This document shows, piece by piece, positions 12,847 to 26,283 of a stretch of 64,000 bases of DNA. Both the position numbers and the translations under genes were made by a program. This stretch comes from Allomyces macrogynus ATCC 38327 (lineage: Eukaryota; Blastocladiomycota; Blastocladiomycetes; Blastocladiales; Blastocladiaceae). The stretch lies in the NCBI GenBank assembly GCA_000151295.1, contig GG745328.1, positions 485,012-549,011 of the forward strand, written 5' to 3'. Position 1 is the first letter of the stretch, and every line of letters starts with the position of its first letter. The notes beneath the pieces are model-generated. The model did no database searches. It saw only the letters and a list, made by a program, of their open reading frames with translations, and was not told the DNA's origin.

Positions 12847-14265
12847 CTAACATGACCATCCACCTTTCATCAATGCCAGACCTGCGACAAGACATCGTGC
12901 GCGCGTTTGGCCTTCCACAGACATCATCAACCTCCAGATTCCAACTGCGCATTCAGACATTCTGCAGGGCGTGCCATACGTCTTCCGAAGACGTCCACAT
13001 AGACTGTCAGCCGCGCCTTCCCCGCTTGCCCCAGGTCCCCATCCGCCTTTACCTTCCAGCAAGCGGCGACCTATGCTGACATCCAAGCGACACGACGCGA
13101 TGTCAAGCGACCGCAGCGAGAGTGGGAGCGCTTCGATCCATTCCATCACATCGTGACAGATCGGGTTGTGCGCAACTGAGAGCACACGCAGTGACGGCGG
13201 TAACGACGCTGGGATCGAGTCGATCAAGTTGTCTGAGATATCCAGCTATAGTAGGTCTTTCGGGAGCTGCGGGAAAAGAACTTCAATGTCACTTGTCGAG
13301 AGCTCGTTTTGCGACAAGACAACAGCACGCAGCAAATGCGGAAAAGTCTACATAGACGTGGTCAAACTTTGGTTCGCCGCAATCATTTGGTTTGCCAAGC
13401 ACCCCATGATCGTGAGAGTTGTGAGCATGGGAACTTGCGCGCTGAGCTGGCCAAGCGCCAACAGCAAGAATCCAGTGACAAGCAAAGCCGGATTGAGGCA
13501 CGGCCCAGTTGCCAGGACCGGCCAATAAAGTGCAACGAATGCAGCGTTGGAGATGTGTATCACTGCATAAACTGCGCAACCACTTGATGTGGCCACATTG
13601 GTGCACTGAAGGTGAGCGACCGCACCTGCATTGGCACAACACGTAGCAGGTCGAGGAGCCACGGTTCATAGTTGACCAAAACTGAAGCGTCGGATTGAGC
13701 CCCGAGATGAAGGGTAAGGACATGGACACGCAGTTGGTAAACACAGTCCAAGAGCGGGACTTGCGCAACAGGGCCCGTGTAATCGGCCGTGACAATGAAC
13801 GAAATCGACCGCATTGCGAACGTTTTACCCGCTTGTTTTACCCGCTTCCTGTGCCATGGCGACCCCATTCACAACATGCACAGCGTCATCAGGGCGCAAA
13901 AGCATAACGTAGCGCAAGATAGAAAGCTGCGGCTATCGAGCAAGCGCTCGCGAGAGAGCTGCACCACTGTGCGTCCCCAAATCGGAAGGGTGCGCGACGT
14001 TGTCTTCAATTGCCTTGAACACGGCCAGTATAGGGGGGCAAATGGTCGAAAGGCTCGCCAAGGTCGTGTCATTGTCGATGCGTGCAACTATAATGGTGAG
14101 TTCACGCAACGATGGATGGAACCAGCTGGCAATTCTTGAGATCCAAGCCCGTGTGTCAGAAAACTGCTTCAACGCCAGCGACTGGGCTGGTGGGATGCAC
14201 ACTGGCCATGAGCCACCCGTGCCATTGTGAATGGTCAGGAAGCAACAGTTTGGGTGAACAGGCAC
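12847..14265 (-). pseudogene. Decayed leucine-rich-repeat gene, copy P1
   Basis: Read on the minus strand, several frames carry pieces homologous to copy P2 in the same order. First comes a fragment ending APMWPHQVVAQFMQ followed by a stop (P2 has VPLWPEKAVAQVMHRF). Next, in another frame, is VTGFLLLALGQLSAQVPMLT. Last, in a third frame, are the terminal repeats LPPSLRVLSVAHNPICH and WIEALPLSLRSLDIASCRL. The repeat unit P-x-S-L-R-x-L-x-(V/F)-A-x-N matches the F-box-like/LRR family at 52-61 kb. Stops and frame changes interrupt every part, so this is a decayed gene; exact ends are approximate. Confidence 0.7.
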
Positions 14266-14802
14266 AAGTGCAAGGTGGCGGGCGTCAATGGATGCATGAG
14301 CGGCAAGTTAATGAAGTGGAAAAGGGAGGATCAGCGACCAGTGTCGGGAGAAAGGCCCACCAATGCTGCCAGGGGCACAACTGCTGACACGGTGCGGTAG
14401 CACTAGGAACACAAAATGCGAAGTGCCCTCGTGTTGCAATGACAGGAGAAAGCGGCCAAGTTGCGTTAGGCCGATATTGATGGAGCGAGGGTCATTCTAA
14501 TCGACAGGGAGAAAGGGGCTCGCAAAGAGGTTGCGGTCTCACAGAGCTGCGTGTACCGCTGGAGCAAAGAGCGAACTGGACGCAAGCGCAATGCACAGGT
14601 TCGTAGTGCGGCATCTCAAGCTCGACGATTCCGGGCGCAAAATCCAATAGCACAGCGCTTCCAATCGAAGGGCAACATCTCGATCGGTGCTGCTGGCATT
14701 CTTGCAGAGTCGAGTCCAACGATCTTGCTTTCGATGGGGATGCCTGCACGACAACTTGTTTGCGAGGGGTGGCGATATCGAGATGCACCAAGTTGCCCGT
14801 CG
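14266..14802. other. Spacer between two broken LRR genes
   Basis: Short reading frames only (for example 14492-14806 on the minus strand, with no family signature). Possibly further decayed sequence of the same family. Confidence 0.4.
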
Positions 14803-16305
14803 TCAATATCGCTTCGGAGCAGCACTCGGAGGAGCTGATCTCGGTGCGAACATGGTTAGTTGGCCAGTCTGCTGCGGAGCCATGACCCAGCGCTCTGCAG
14901 CGTGGGCAACACCAAGCATGTCAAATGGATGGTGGTTGACGTTCTGCTGTCTCTTCTCGCCAGTCTCCGTTTGTCGCATCAACATTCCTATCCATGCCTC
15001 GCAACAAACGTGTAAATCGCCCACGATAATTGGCGATATCATGGTGTGCATTGTTGCAGTCCACTGCGACGTAACGCACTCATGCATCTCATGGACGGCC
15101 AGACTGCTGAGACCGACTCCATGTCTCCAAAATCTGCGGCAGTATGGCCATAGTCTAACCAGATATGCGTATCGCGCCTCCTCCAACGTCGCGCGGAGTT
15201 GCGGATTGAACCGGTTTTGGAAGGTCAAAATCTTCAGCTCCATCTCCCCCGTCAACCGCCACGTTCCAATTTTGCGCCGAAGCGCAATCAGACGCCGCGC
15301 CGCATCATCGTCGAGGTGAGCGCCGACGTTGAGGTGACGCAGCGTGCGCGGCAGCGCATCAATCCAGCGTTCCTCGCCGTGGAGATTGCGGTTGCTGGCG
15401 AAAGAAAGAGAGCGAAGCGATGGTGGAAACGATTCGGGCAGCGCCGAGATCTGGTTTTCGGTCAGCTGCAGCGAGCGGAGTTCAGTTGGAAGAAGCGGCC
15501 AAAGCACAGCCACATCCTCAGATGCGAGGACGCGCAACGAAGCCCACGGCGCGGCCAGACCCGGGTCCATGGCGATCACCTGGCAGGGCAGGCACCTCGT
15601 GATGGTGAGCGACGTGAGCGCGGGAGACTGCACGCCGAGGCGGCCAAGCGAAGAGAGTAAGAAGCACTCGCTGTCAAGCGATTCGTCATACTTGGGCGCC
15701 TTGCAAAAACGTCCCAGTACTGGGCCGTGAGGTGCAATGACTGCAGTGTAGAGGACGGGAAACGATGCATGACCTGTGCGACAGCCTTTTCAGGCCAAAG
15801 CGGAACGTCAAGCTTGATTGACCGTCGCGGTGCAGGAAAGACGCCACTGAAGCCAGCAATAAGCGACGTGTATGGCATTCAAGACCAAGCTTGGGTCATA
15901 ATACAAGTCGAGGTTCAGTGAGAGTTTGTCGATCGGCAAATTACATTGTTGGGGTGCCAGCCAATAATATGAAAGCGTGTCATCCAATTCTGCCTCAACC
16001 GTGAGGGAAAGATCCCACATCGACGTCGACTTTCCTGCTGCCACGGCACTCGTAAGTCCGTCCACGATGTGCACAACACGAGTCGGACAGCAAGAACGAA
16101 TCACGCAATAAATGATTGGGAACGATAACTCTATTCGATGGTTTGCCTGGTAAATGCAAATGCGCTTTGATCGACGACAAAAGCAGCCATGTTCAAGAAG
16201 TACGGAGCAGAAAAACCAGCGGGCGCCCCACAGGCGCCATGGATCGTGTCGCGGCCATCTCCTGCTGCCGTGGCCCCTCAACTCGTATCGGTGATGTGGC
16301 AGCAA
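14803..16305 (-). pseudogene. Leucine-rich-repeat gene copy P2, frameshifted
   Basis: Three successive minus-strand frames together give one LRR-type protein. 16305-15808 includes TSMWDLSLTVEAELDD and LDLYYDPSLVLNAIHV. 15878-15690 includes SIKLDVPLWPEKAVAQVMHRF and LQSLHLTAQYWDVFARRP. 15690-14803 includes DESLDSECFLLSSLGRL, TELRSLQLTENQISALPESF, PPSLRSLSFASNRN and WIDALPRTLRHLNV. The frame changes near 15690 without a splice motif. The region from 15633 to about 15200 is the best preserved. It belongs to the same family as P1 and the 52-61 kb array. Decayed gene, or a gene with assembly indels. Confidence 0.65.
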
Positions 16306-16453
16306 AAAATTCTGCGGTCAATGCTGTCTTGAATGCACCCAGGCGGTTGCGCGCTTGTCAGAATGGATGGTTTTGATATTCCTGACTTAGTCCCAATTCT
16401 GTCAATATCCGCAACGGCCACATCTCAGGAGAAAATGACAAGCAAGATCCTGT

Positions 16454-17997
<1,544 letters not shown>

Positions 17998-19022
17998 GAG
18001 GGGGGTGCAGGGTGGGTGGAGAAGGGCAGGGAGAACTCGTCGATCGCGTTGGTCGGTCCTCGTTGTTCGCGCCCGTGACAAGGGCGTTGCTTGTGCGTGC
18101 TTGGAGATTGCGGGGCTGGGCTTTGGTGGGCTGAAGAAGCGCCACGTGCGAATGAGGCACGATTGACAGGCGGTTGCCGTGGTGCGTGTGTAGGCGGTCA
18201 CGCGCCCGGGCGTGCTTCGCTGCCCTGCGCGGCACAAGGTTGCGCTTTGGGCGGCAGCGGTGCGGTGGGTCCACTCGGCACGTGCGGCGCGCTGCGACTT
18301 GGTTCCCTTTGGGCAGGTCGCTGCGCCTTGCACTTCACCACCGCGCACCTCCACCACCGCCTTGCCCACGGTCCACCGCGCCGTCGCACGCCCACCACGC
18401 CAACGACTCTCGTCGCAACGTCGTCGACCACGATTTCCGGCCCCGTCTTCAAGTGAGCGGCCGCCCGCACTCCCCGCACCCGGTCGAGCCCGCCACGCTC
18501 GACACAACACGCCTGGACCGCCTCCACGCGGCCCATCGTTGACGACCTCCAAGCGAACATCCAACCTTGCACGCCCAAGGTAATTTTTCGCCCCACCAGA
18601 TAAGCACCGAATGCAAGTCAAATGGCCGCGTGGTCGTCTGCCGCCGCCCGACCGCTGGGCGGTGGGAACCCTACCTTGCCTTGATCTTCGCTCTTCATAC
18701 GCGTCTCTCGAACCCTGCCTGACTCGCGGTCCCCCGCATCTCGTGCTCGTGCCTGCTCGCTACCCTCTCCACCGCGCACTCGTGCCATCCATTTCTCTCT
18801 CTCTCTCCCTTCTGGTCCCCATTTTTTGCTATACCACAGGGGTCCAATCCATCCACCGCCCGCCGCGCCTGCTCGCTCGCTCGGCTGCCCCCAGCCCTCC
18901 CTCTCTCTCTCGACGCCGTTACGATTCCCCATACCCGTCCGTCTTGACGCGCAATCCGTCGCCGCACTCTCGCCCTCGTCCTCGCCTTTCTCTCGTCGCC
19001 GCCGCCTGCCATCGCTACCGCC
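17998..19022. other. Divergent promoter region of MetAP2 copy 2 and the Chs7-like gene
   Basis: CT-rich tracts near 18796-18812 and 18899-18912 precede the plus-strand gene, as common in fungal promoters. No TATA box stands out. ORFs in this span show no family features. Confidence 0.5.
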
Positions 19023-19994
19023 ATGGTACAATTCGGCAGCTTCGACGACGTGTGCGCCAAGATCGCGTATCCGTTTTGTCCATTGGTGGGCACGGGCGTG
19101 GAGCCGTCGTGCTACTCGCGCAACATTGATGTCGGTGGCAAGCTGCTCTTCCAGCCGGGTGCGTCCTCGTGGATTGTCTCCGCGACGTGCTTCTCGAGAA
19201 CTCCGGCCTGACCATCACTACCAACACCAATAGCGACGCTCGTCGTCTACATTGTCGCGTTGATCATGACGTGCATCATGATCTACCACATCAAGTCCAA
19301 GTACACGGCCGTCGGGCGCAAGGAAATCGTCATGTTTTTCTACCTCTACATTCTGCTCATCGTCATCGAGTTTGTGCTCGTCTCCAACATTGTGCCCTCA
19401 GCATCGACACCGTATCCGTATTTCGCGGCCGTACATCTCGGGCTTATGACGGCCACGTTCTGGTGCCTGCTGCTCAACGGGTTCGTCGGGTTCCAGTGGA
19501 CCGAGGACGGCACGCCGCTCTCGCTCTGGACGATCCGACTGTCGTCACTCCTGCTGTTTGGTGCCACGTTTTTTGTCTCGCTGGCCACGTTCCGCGGATG
19601 GTCGCCGTTCTCGCCCGGGTCGCCGCTCGTGCTCTATCTGCTCTTCTTCATCTTCAACCTGGCCATGCTCGTGATCTACCTGGTCCTGCAAGTGATCTTG
19701 GTCATCAACACGCTCGACAACCGGTGGCCGCTCGGCGACTTGTTTTTCGGGATTCTGTTCTTCACGACGGGCCAAGTGTTTACAAACGTGTTTTCGCTGC
19801 AAATCTGCACCATGGCCAAGCACTACATTGACGGCATGTTTTTCGGGGCCACCTTCACGCTGCTCGCCGTCATGATGGTCTACAAGTACTGGGACTCGAT
19901 CACCAAGGACGACCTCGAGTTTGCGATCCCGACGAATAAGATGATGGGCATGACGTCGGACCGCGACCCGTTGATGCCGGGCGAGGACTACTAA
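19023..19994 (+). CDS. Chitin synthase export chaperone (Chs7-like)
   Basis: ER membrane protein needed for folding and ER exit of chitin synthase (family). Two exons, 19023-19158 and 19234-19994, joined across a 75-bp GTGCGT...TAG intron, give 298 residues. The N-terminus MVQFGSFDDVCAKIAYPFCP and the cysteine-rich loop (PSCYSRNI) are typical. The splice restores FQPATLVVYIVALIMT, the first membrane helix. About seven hydrophobic segments follow, including KEIVMFFYLYILLIVIEFVL and the GQVFTNVFSLQIC segment. The C-terminal tail DSITKDDLEF is also characteristic. Length is close to yeast Chs7 (316). Supports the fungal assignment. Confidence 0.95.
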
Positions 19995-20841
19995 GTTCGG
20001 CGTGGGTGTCGTGAGGCGTGTGCCCTGCCGCGCGGTGTCGCAGCGCAGCCCTGTTCGACGGGACACGGCACACGCGGTCAGCCGCGTTTCCTGCTCGTCG
20101 GTATCGGCCGGCTGATTGATGCACGTTGCCTGTCGTCGTGCTTGGCCAGCCACTCGGTCTGAGGCCCACAAGGGTCCACCGAGTCGCGGGTGGGCGAGAC
20201 CGTCTCTGTTTCCGTGTCGATTGGAGTTGACCGTGACCTTTCATGCGTTTGCATTGTTCCGTTTTTGTTTCGATTTCCTTGGCTCATCCGTGCGATAATG
20301 CTTAGCCTGGTTCGTGGGTTTTCTGTCTTTCTTTTTTGGGTATTTGGTATTGCGCGCTCGCTAGTCTGCGCTCCCCCCCCCCCCCCCCACCCCTCCACCC
20401 GTGTTCTCGCGCTGGTCGACGAGCGGCCTGCCTCTGTCGATAGCCCCCTTCACAACGATCGTATTGGACTGCAACTGTTGACTCTGGAGGAAGGGCATCA
20501 GGGTGTTTGGCCGAGGCGAACCTGGGCGAAACAGAACGAGACCGAGCGCGTCTCGCACAAGCGTCTCACACTCACATTTCCACCGCCAGCTGTCAGTCGA
20601 GCCGACCACGACGCCCTGGCGCCGTCGGGCTGTCGTCGACGACGTCGAGCACGATTTCCCAGCACATCGAGACCTCTCGACCGATTCCAACTCCCTGCAC
20701 TCCAATCCGCGCGCCGTCCCGCGCCCGTAGCCACGCACTTGGACCCGCCAATCCAAGTCCCACCCATTTCCCACGACTCCACCACCAACGCGTCGATCCA
20801 GTGGGACCCCCACGCCCCATGATTCTCCAGCGCCCTTCTTA
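19995..20841. other. Intergenic region with a C16 homopolymer
   Basis: The 3' flank of the Chs7-like gene and upstream region of the WD40 gene. Contains 16 consecutive C at 20373-20388. No supported gene. Confidence 0.55.
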
Positions 20842-23408
20842 ATGTCACCGCCGCCGCCGTCCATGGCGCTTCATCTGCCGCCACTCTCTGGCTCATCGGC
20901 TGCCAGCACCAACGTCGACGCGCCGCTTTCGCTGCCGACCCCGCCACGCCGACTCGCCAATCCTTCTCGCCGAAGTACCGCCGCGCCGCCGCCGCTGATT
21001 GCTGTCATGGCGCCCGATGGATCCGCATCGGCCACGCGAAGACGGTCGCAGTGGGGTGCGCCGACTGCGAGCACGACAACGGCATCGTCGGCACCGCCCG
21101 CGCGTTCCGTTCCGCACTCGCAACAGCCGCCGACGCGGAGGTTACGGTCGACCATGTCGTTACCCGCAATCGCAGTCGCGACCGCCATAGCGCACTCGGC
21201 CGAACCATGCGCACAGCCGCCGCCCGCCGCTTCCGGACCTGCAAACTCCGGGACGCCTGACCCACATATCGCCCGACTAGCTGCGGCCGCGCACATTGCG
21301 CGTCTCGCCGACCTGCACAACCTGCCGCACGTCTCCGCGGCCCTCGCTACCGACGTCCCGGACTTGGCGTCTTCCCGCGCCAACCACGCGCGACTCGCGC
21401 ACGCCATCGCGGACGGGCGTTTCGCGGACGCTGTGCGGCTCGTCGAATCCGCCGCGCCTTCCACCGAGACGCGCTCCGTGGTCGATTTACTGCGCACGAT
21501 GCAGTGGCGCGAACTGCGTGATGCGGGAAGGGAAGACGCGGCGCGCGCGGTGGCCGACACGGTGCATGATCGCGAGCGGATTCGGAGTGGGAAGGTGCCG
21601 AGGGTGGAGGAGGTGTGGCGCGCGGTCAGGGCGTATGGTGCAAGAGGAGGGGGAGGGGTGGAGGCGGAGGGGTGGGTGCCGCTGCTCGCGCGGTGGTTTT
21701 GGCACTACGACGACGTGTCGGGCGAGGCCGTGGACCGGTGGAGTGGTGTAAAGGGGCCGATCGTATTGCCGCGGGCGGATTCGGGGACGGTCGCGGTCGA
21801 TCATGCGCAAGTGCGCGAGAGCAACGGCAAAGTCAACGAAGCGAGCCCGGCGCCGTCGTGGACCGCGTCGCCCGCGTCGTCAGCGGCCAGCTCGCGCCAG
21901 AGTAGTGGAGGCAAGTCCGGGTCGGGGCCGGCATCGTCGTGGCTCACCGATTTGACATCATCGTCAAACGAGGTCGCGGCAGCTCCTGCAACCCGATCCG
22001 CAACAGCAGACCCGCTTACGTTCCCGACCCCTGACCCGAACGCTTTACCGCCCATCGAGCCGCTCGCGTCCTGGACGGCGGGGCAGCCGCCAACGCTCTC
22101 GTGGATCGACCACCACGGGCCGTTCCATGCGCCCGTCAGGTTCTTTGACGTGACCGAGCACGACGGGTACGCGCTGTTTTCTCCCTCACCCACTCCCCGT
22201 GGGCGAACCGCAACTGACCCACTCGCTCCACCCATCCAGATCCGACATCGCTGCGCTCATCCTTGACTCCTCCGTCCTGTCCACCACCACTTCCACCATC
22301 TCGACCCACGCCCCCGCCGCCGCCGCCACCGCCGACCGCCGCATCTACTTATGGGACCTGACGCACCACCGACTTCTTCCACACCTCACGCTCCCTTCAA
22401 CGAAACCCGTATCGTACCTGTCCTTCCTCCCCGCCGACGCAGGCCTCGGCGCGTACCTCGTCGCGGCCGACCTTGACTTTGCCGTGCACGTCTGGCACTG
22501 GCCGACAGGCGCACGGACAACGTTCAAGAAATGGCACCGGCGGATCATTCACCAGGTGACCTACGTGCCGCTGCGCGCGCCGCTGCACCTGGCCTCGTGC
22601 TCGGGCGACCACTCGATGCGCGTGTGGGCGCCCGAGGATGCCGGAGGTCGAGCGGCGGCGAGCGTGCACGCAAACCAGCCGTTCCTGAGCGTGTGTTTTG
22701 TGGGGAGTTCGGCCGACGTACGTTCCTCCCTCCCTCCCCCCCCTTGTCCACCCTGTTCTCCTCTTCGAAAATGACTTTGTCAAACAGTCGCAGATCCTCG
22801 TCGCCGCGCAAGCCTACGCGCTGCGACTCTACAAGTCCCGCACACTCACCCACCTGCACACGTTCCACGTCGCCGACCTGAAAATGCACCGCACACCGAT
22901 CCACCACCTCGCGGCGTACCCCACCTCGCGGGCCACCGCACATACCCGGTGGACGCACCCAGACGGCACCCCCTTTGGCCCCAATCCGCCCAACTGGGTG
23001 ATTCTCGCCGCGGGCCCGACGATCCTCATCTTTGACGTCGACCTCGGCGCCGTCCGCGCACACTTGGCCTCGCGCGATCTCGATCGACGAACCGAGGCCG
23101 CGAGAGCCGTGGCCGAGCGGATGGGCGGGTCTGGGGGGTTGGCGGGGGTGTTGCAGCCGCCATTGAGGCCGCGGGTGTCGCCTTGCGGCACGTTCGTGTA
23201 TGTGGCCGGTGGGGCCGCGGGGGTCGGGGAGGTCGTGGTGTGGCGGTGTGTGTCGGGGAAGTGGGAGAGGGTAAGGAGGAGGCCGGGTGGGGGTGACGAG
23301 GGAGGAGGGGTGTCCGCGGTCCCGCATGTCGCGTGGATCAGGAATGATAGGGTGTATGCGTGCGGGGTCGCGGAGAAGAGCGTGGTCGTGGCGTGGGCGG
23401 TTGGGTGA
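20842..23408 (+). CDS. WD40-repeat protein of unknown function
   Basis: Three exons: 20842-22166, 22240-22717 and 22788-23408, giving 807 residues. Introns of 73 and 70 bp have donors GTACGC and GTACGT and phases that close exactly. Residues 1 to about 130 are low-complexity Ala/Pro/Ser. About 140-300 is an Ala-rich, probably helical region (AHIARLADLHNLPHVSAALA; LLRTMQWRELRDAGREDAAR). The C-terminal half has WD40-type blades: DRRIYLWDLTHHRLLPHLTL, DLDFAVHVWHWPTG, LASCSGDHSMRVWAPE, ILVAAQAYALRLYKSRT and VRSPCGTFVYVAGG-type strands. I do not recognise the orthologue group; a scaffold role is a guess from the fold. It converges on the small CaaX gene. Confidence 0.75.
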
Positions 23409-23738
23409 ATATTGGACGCGGTTTGGATGGTGGTTGATTGACGGGTTGGTGCGATGCGGTGCGGATCAGTGTGGACATCAGACTGGCATTAGTCGCGCTC
23501 ACCCACTTTTCGCGTTTTCTGCGTTTGTGAGGACGAACAGATCCTTCTCGCTCGCTCTCTTTGTGAACCAAAATACCACGACCATGAATCAAAACTGGGA
23601 GAGTGTATTCCATCCACATCTCTCCTCGCTCAATCACACACGCTCTCCATCGCCACCAGGGCCGCATCCAACCGCGCGAGCTCCACGGTCCCTATCACGT
23701 CGCGCCCGCGCGGCCCGCAAGACTCGGCGTCGTGTCGC
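23409..23738. other. Convergent intergenic region
   Basis: The 3' flanks of the WD40 gene (plus) and the small CaaX gene (minus). Nothing else seen. Confidence 0.5.
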
Positions 23739-24026
23739 TTACAGGATCGCGCACTGTTGCGTCGACGACCCGCCGTTGCCACCGCCAATCGCGGCCTGGC
23801 GACGCAGGCACTTGCACTGGTCAACGGCGGGCATGCCCATGATCACTTCGGCCAGGTCCTCGAGGCGCATGTTGGCCGTGTTGGCGGGCACCTTCATCGT
23901 GCTGGTGTTCGCCGAGGAGGGGGAGGGTCAGGGACAGCGCAGGCGAGAGTGATTAGCAAAAGAGTGGGGAAGGTTTGCGTACGTCTTGCAGCGCGGGCAC
24001 TTGACGAGCGTCGATTCGGCGAACAT
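23739..24026 (-). CDS. Small cysteine-motif protein with a C-terminal CaaX box
   Basis: Two exons, 24026-23983 and 23901-23739, give 68 residues. The intron is 81 bp, with donor GTACGC, a CTAATC branch-like sequence and a CAG acceptor. The protein has an early C-P-R-C knuckle (residues 11-14, VKCPRCKT), a second cysteine pair QCKC near residue 47, and ends QQCAIL-stop. C-A-I-L is a canonical CaaX signal with terminal Leu, which normally directs geranylgeranylation (established rule), so a membrane-attached mini zinc protein is inferred. A strong TATA box lies 240 bp upstream. I do not recognise the family. The exon join is supported by reading phase and branch site but has no homologue check. 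Confidence 0.6.
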
Positions 24027-25412
24027 GGTGATGGATGGGAGAGTGGGTGGAAGAAGGCTACATTGTACGCGGGCAGGAATGATGAGCGGAACGGCACGAG
24101 ATGAAGTACGCGTATCGTGGTCTCGACCGCGTCCGGCACGCGATGAAGCACGTGTGTCGTGCACTGCGTGACTGCGCGGACGGGTGGAAGAAATCGTACC
24201 TCTATGACTGTCTAGAGAACGGGCGGACTGCTCGGTGCTGATCGCTGACAGGGGCGGGCGCGCCGCTATTTATACCCGCTGGCGATCGCCCAGCGCGACG
24301 CGTTCCTGGCGACATGGCCACGGCGTCGCCCTGCATCGCCCATCACCCATCGCCCCATTTTGCACCGCTCAGCGCGTGTCGTTGCGTAGCAGATGCCAGG
24401 ACGGTGCCGTGTGAGCCGCCCCCTTTCGCCCACACTTGCCCGGGCCGTCCTCGTCCAACGCACAGTGCTTGAGCGGTTGGATCAGGGCGGAAGGCGGTGG
24501 CGACGGTGTTGGCGTTGGTGCGACATGCACGCGAGACGACACGACGCGTTTTCTGATCCCAGAGCGACGGGATTTTGGCCACGCTCATGATTTGCACGCT
24601 TCATGCTCGCCCAAGATGCCCGCCCCCCCTCTCGCCCGACCGTAGTTAGCGGCGCCTGAACGGTCAGGATTTGTACCGCGCATGCTGTGGCAGTGATTCG
24701 GCGCGTGCACGAGGAGCGGTGCACCTTCGCGATGCTTGGGGATCATGACCAGGTCCCCACCACAAATTGATTTACGCCGACTCGTGCGATTCTAACAACG
24801 CCCACAAGGCAGAGAACCATGAAAGAACCCCACCAGGTGCACGGCGTGCATGAGATGGTGGGCGCTGGCGGCGCGGGCGAGGGTTGCACAAGTCGACGCC
24901 GCTGCCGCCACACACAGTCCAAGTGGCAACTGGGCGGAACCGCCGCCACTCGCCAGGATGGGGGAAGAACGCCGCTGGCGCCACGCGATCGCGAGGGTCG
25001 GCGAGAAAGATCTTCGAGACGAAACGTGTCAAGCGCCTTGGACGACTTGGATGCAAAAATTTTCGATGATTTTGCACACTTGAAAGGGTGTTTGATAGGT
25101 ACCGCCGTGCAGGATCTGATTGGCCACGCTATTGAATTCGAGACAGAACCGCGGTGCCTTTTCCGAAAAGGCGTGTCGTTTTGGTGTCGACCGGCCGCGC
25201 CTAGTTGGTGATGGTTTGGCTGGCTAAGGCTCGGATGCTGGAGGCCGATGCAGATGACGGCGTATCTCATACACGTGGTTTCCGCGTGCGTCCCGCGTCT
25301 GCTCCGTCAAGTGTCTCGCGCTGCCTTCCCCTACTGCTCTTCGCGCTGCCCTCGCCCTCGCGTGCGCTCCACCATCGCGACCCGACTAGCTTGCACCTGC
25401 TGCAACAGCGTC
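24027..25412. other. Intergenic region
   Basis: Apart from the TATA box at 24266-24275, no recognisable element. Several ORFs of 60-180 codons on both strands overlap one another and lack family features or splice support. Confidence 0.5.
24266..24275 (-). promoter_or_regulatory. TATA box upstream of the small CaaX gene
   Basis: The minus strand reads GTATAAATAG in a GC-rich context, 240 bp before the ATG at 24026. Confidence 0.55.
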
Positions 25413-26029
25413 ATGAACCCAGTCTACGCGCCGCCGCTGCCACCACACAACCCCGCGGCCGCGACCGCCGCCGGCGTGCCTGCACACCACCACCCAGGCG
25501 AGCTTTCCCCTGGCCGTGCACTCGAGCGGCAGGGGTACCCGGTCCTCGCCGCGCGCCGTGATGCGTACCGCATCCTCGCTCCGGGCGATACGGCCGTATT
25601 GCTCCACCAAGCCGCGCGTGGGCCCGCACCACCGCCCATCGTTCAGCGCGCGATGGATGTCGCGCGGAGTGCGCCGGCGGCGAGGCGAACGGTTCTGGAT
25701 ACGCCGCCGGTACGTTGAAGTGTCGCAAAGGGGGTAGCTTCTGGGAGTGGAGAGTAACGATTGGGTGTGAGTAGAGTATCACGGCGATCCGGCTCGCGGC
25801 GATGCGGCAACTTTCTGGGTTGCCGCCGCCCCGGATGCTTGGTGCGTCGGCGTCGGTGGACACGTTGTCGCGGCCAAGTGGCAGCAAGATCGAGCATTCG
25901 TCGGGGTCAGCGCGCGAGTGGGAGACGACGCGGCCGGGCGCAAGGAGCGGTGGAGGAGGTAGTGGGCGGCGGTCGGTGCAGGGCCGTGGCGGGCCGTGGG
26001 ATGATGCCGCAGACGACATGGATTTTTAA
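25413..26029 (+). CDS. Hypothetical protein, 183 residues
   Basis: Two exons, 25413-25709 and 25775-26029, with a 65-bp intron (GTACGT...TAG) closing in phase 0. The N-terminal part is Pro/Ala-rich (VYAPPLPPHNPAAATAAGV). A more structured middle reads YPVLAARRDAYRILAPGDTA. The C-terminus is Gly/Ser/Arg-rich and ends in an acidic tail (WDDAADDMDF). I recognise no domain. The main support is codon-like composition across both exons and a clean intron. Convergent with CFAP58. Confidence 0.45.
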
Positions 26030-26283
26030 TTTGTACATGTGGGACGGTGGTGTTGGTCGTGATTCAAGACGCAGGTTCGGGACGGTTTTGGTCTTGAACA
26101 TTTCGAAACAATCAAGCACGCTCCACGACTGGGACCCACGAAACTTCTATCCGCAACGGTGATAAATAGTAAACATGTCCAAGCGCACGAGCACAGTCCT
26201 CTCCACCCGACAATGAATGAACCAGTCCCCCCGAGTCGGCGTGGGTCAGGTCTGCCAGCGTCCCTCCCCGCCCATCGTGGTCA

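Noticed and set aside
24743..25270. 175-codon minus-strand ORF
   Set aside because: No domain, no splice partners, mixed composition; overlapped by similarly sized frames on the other strand.
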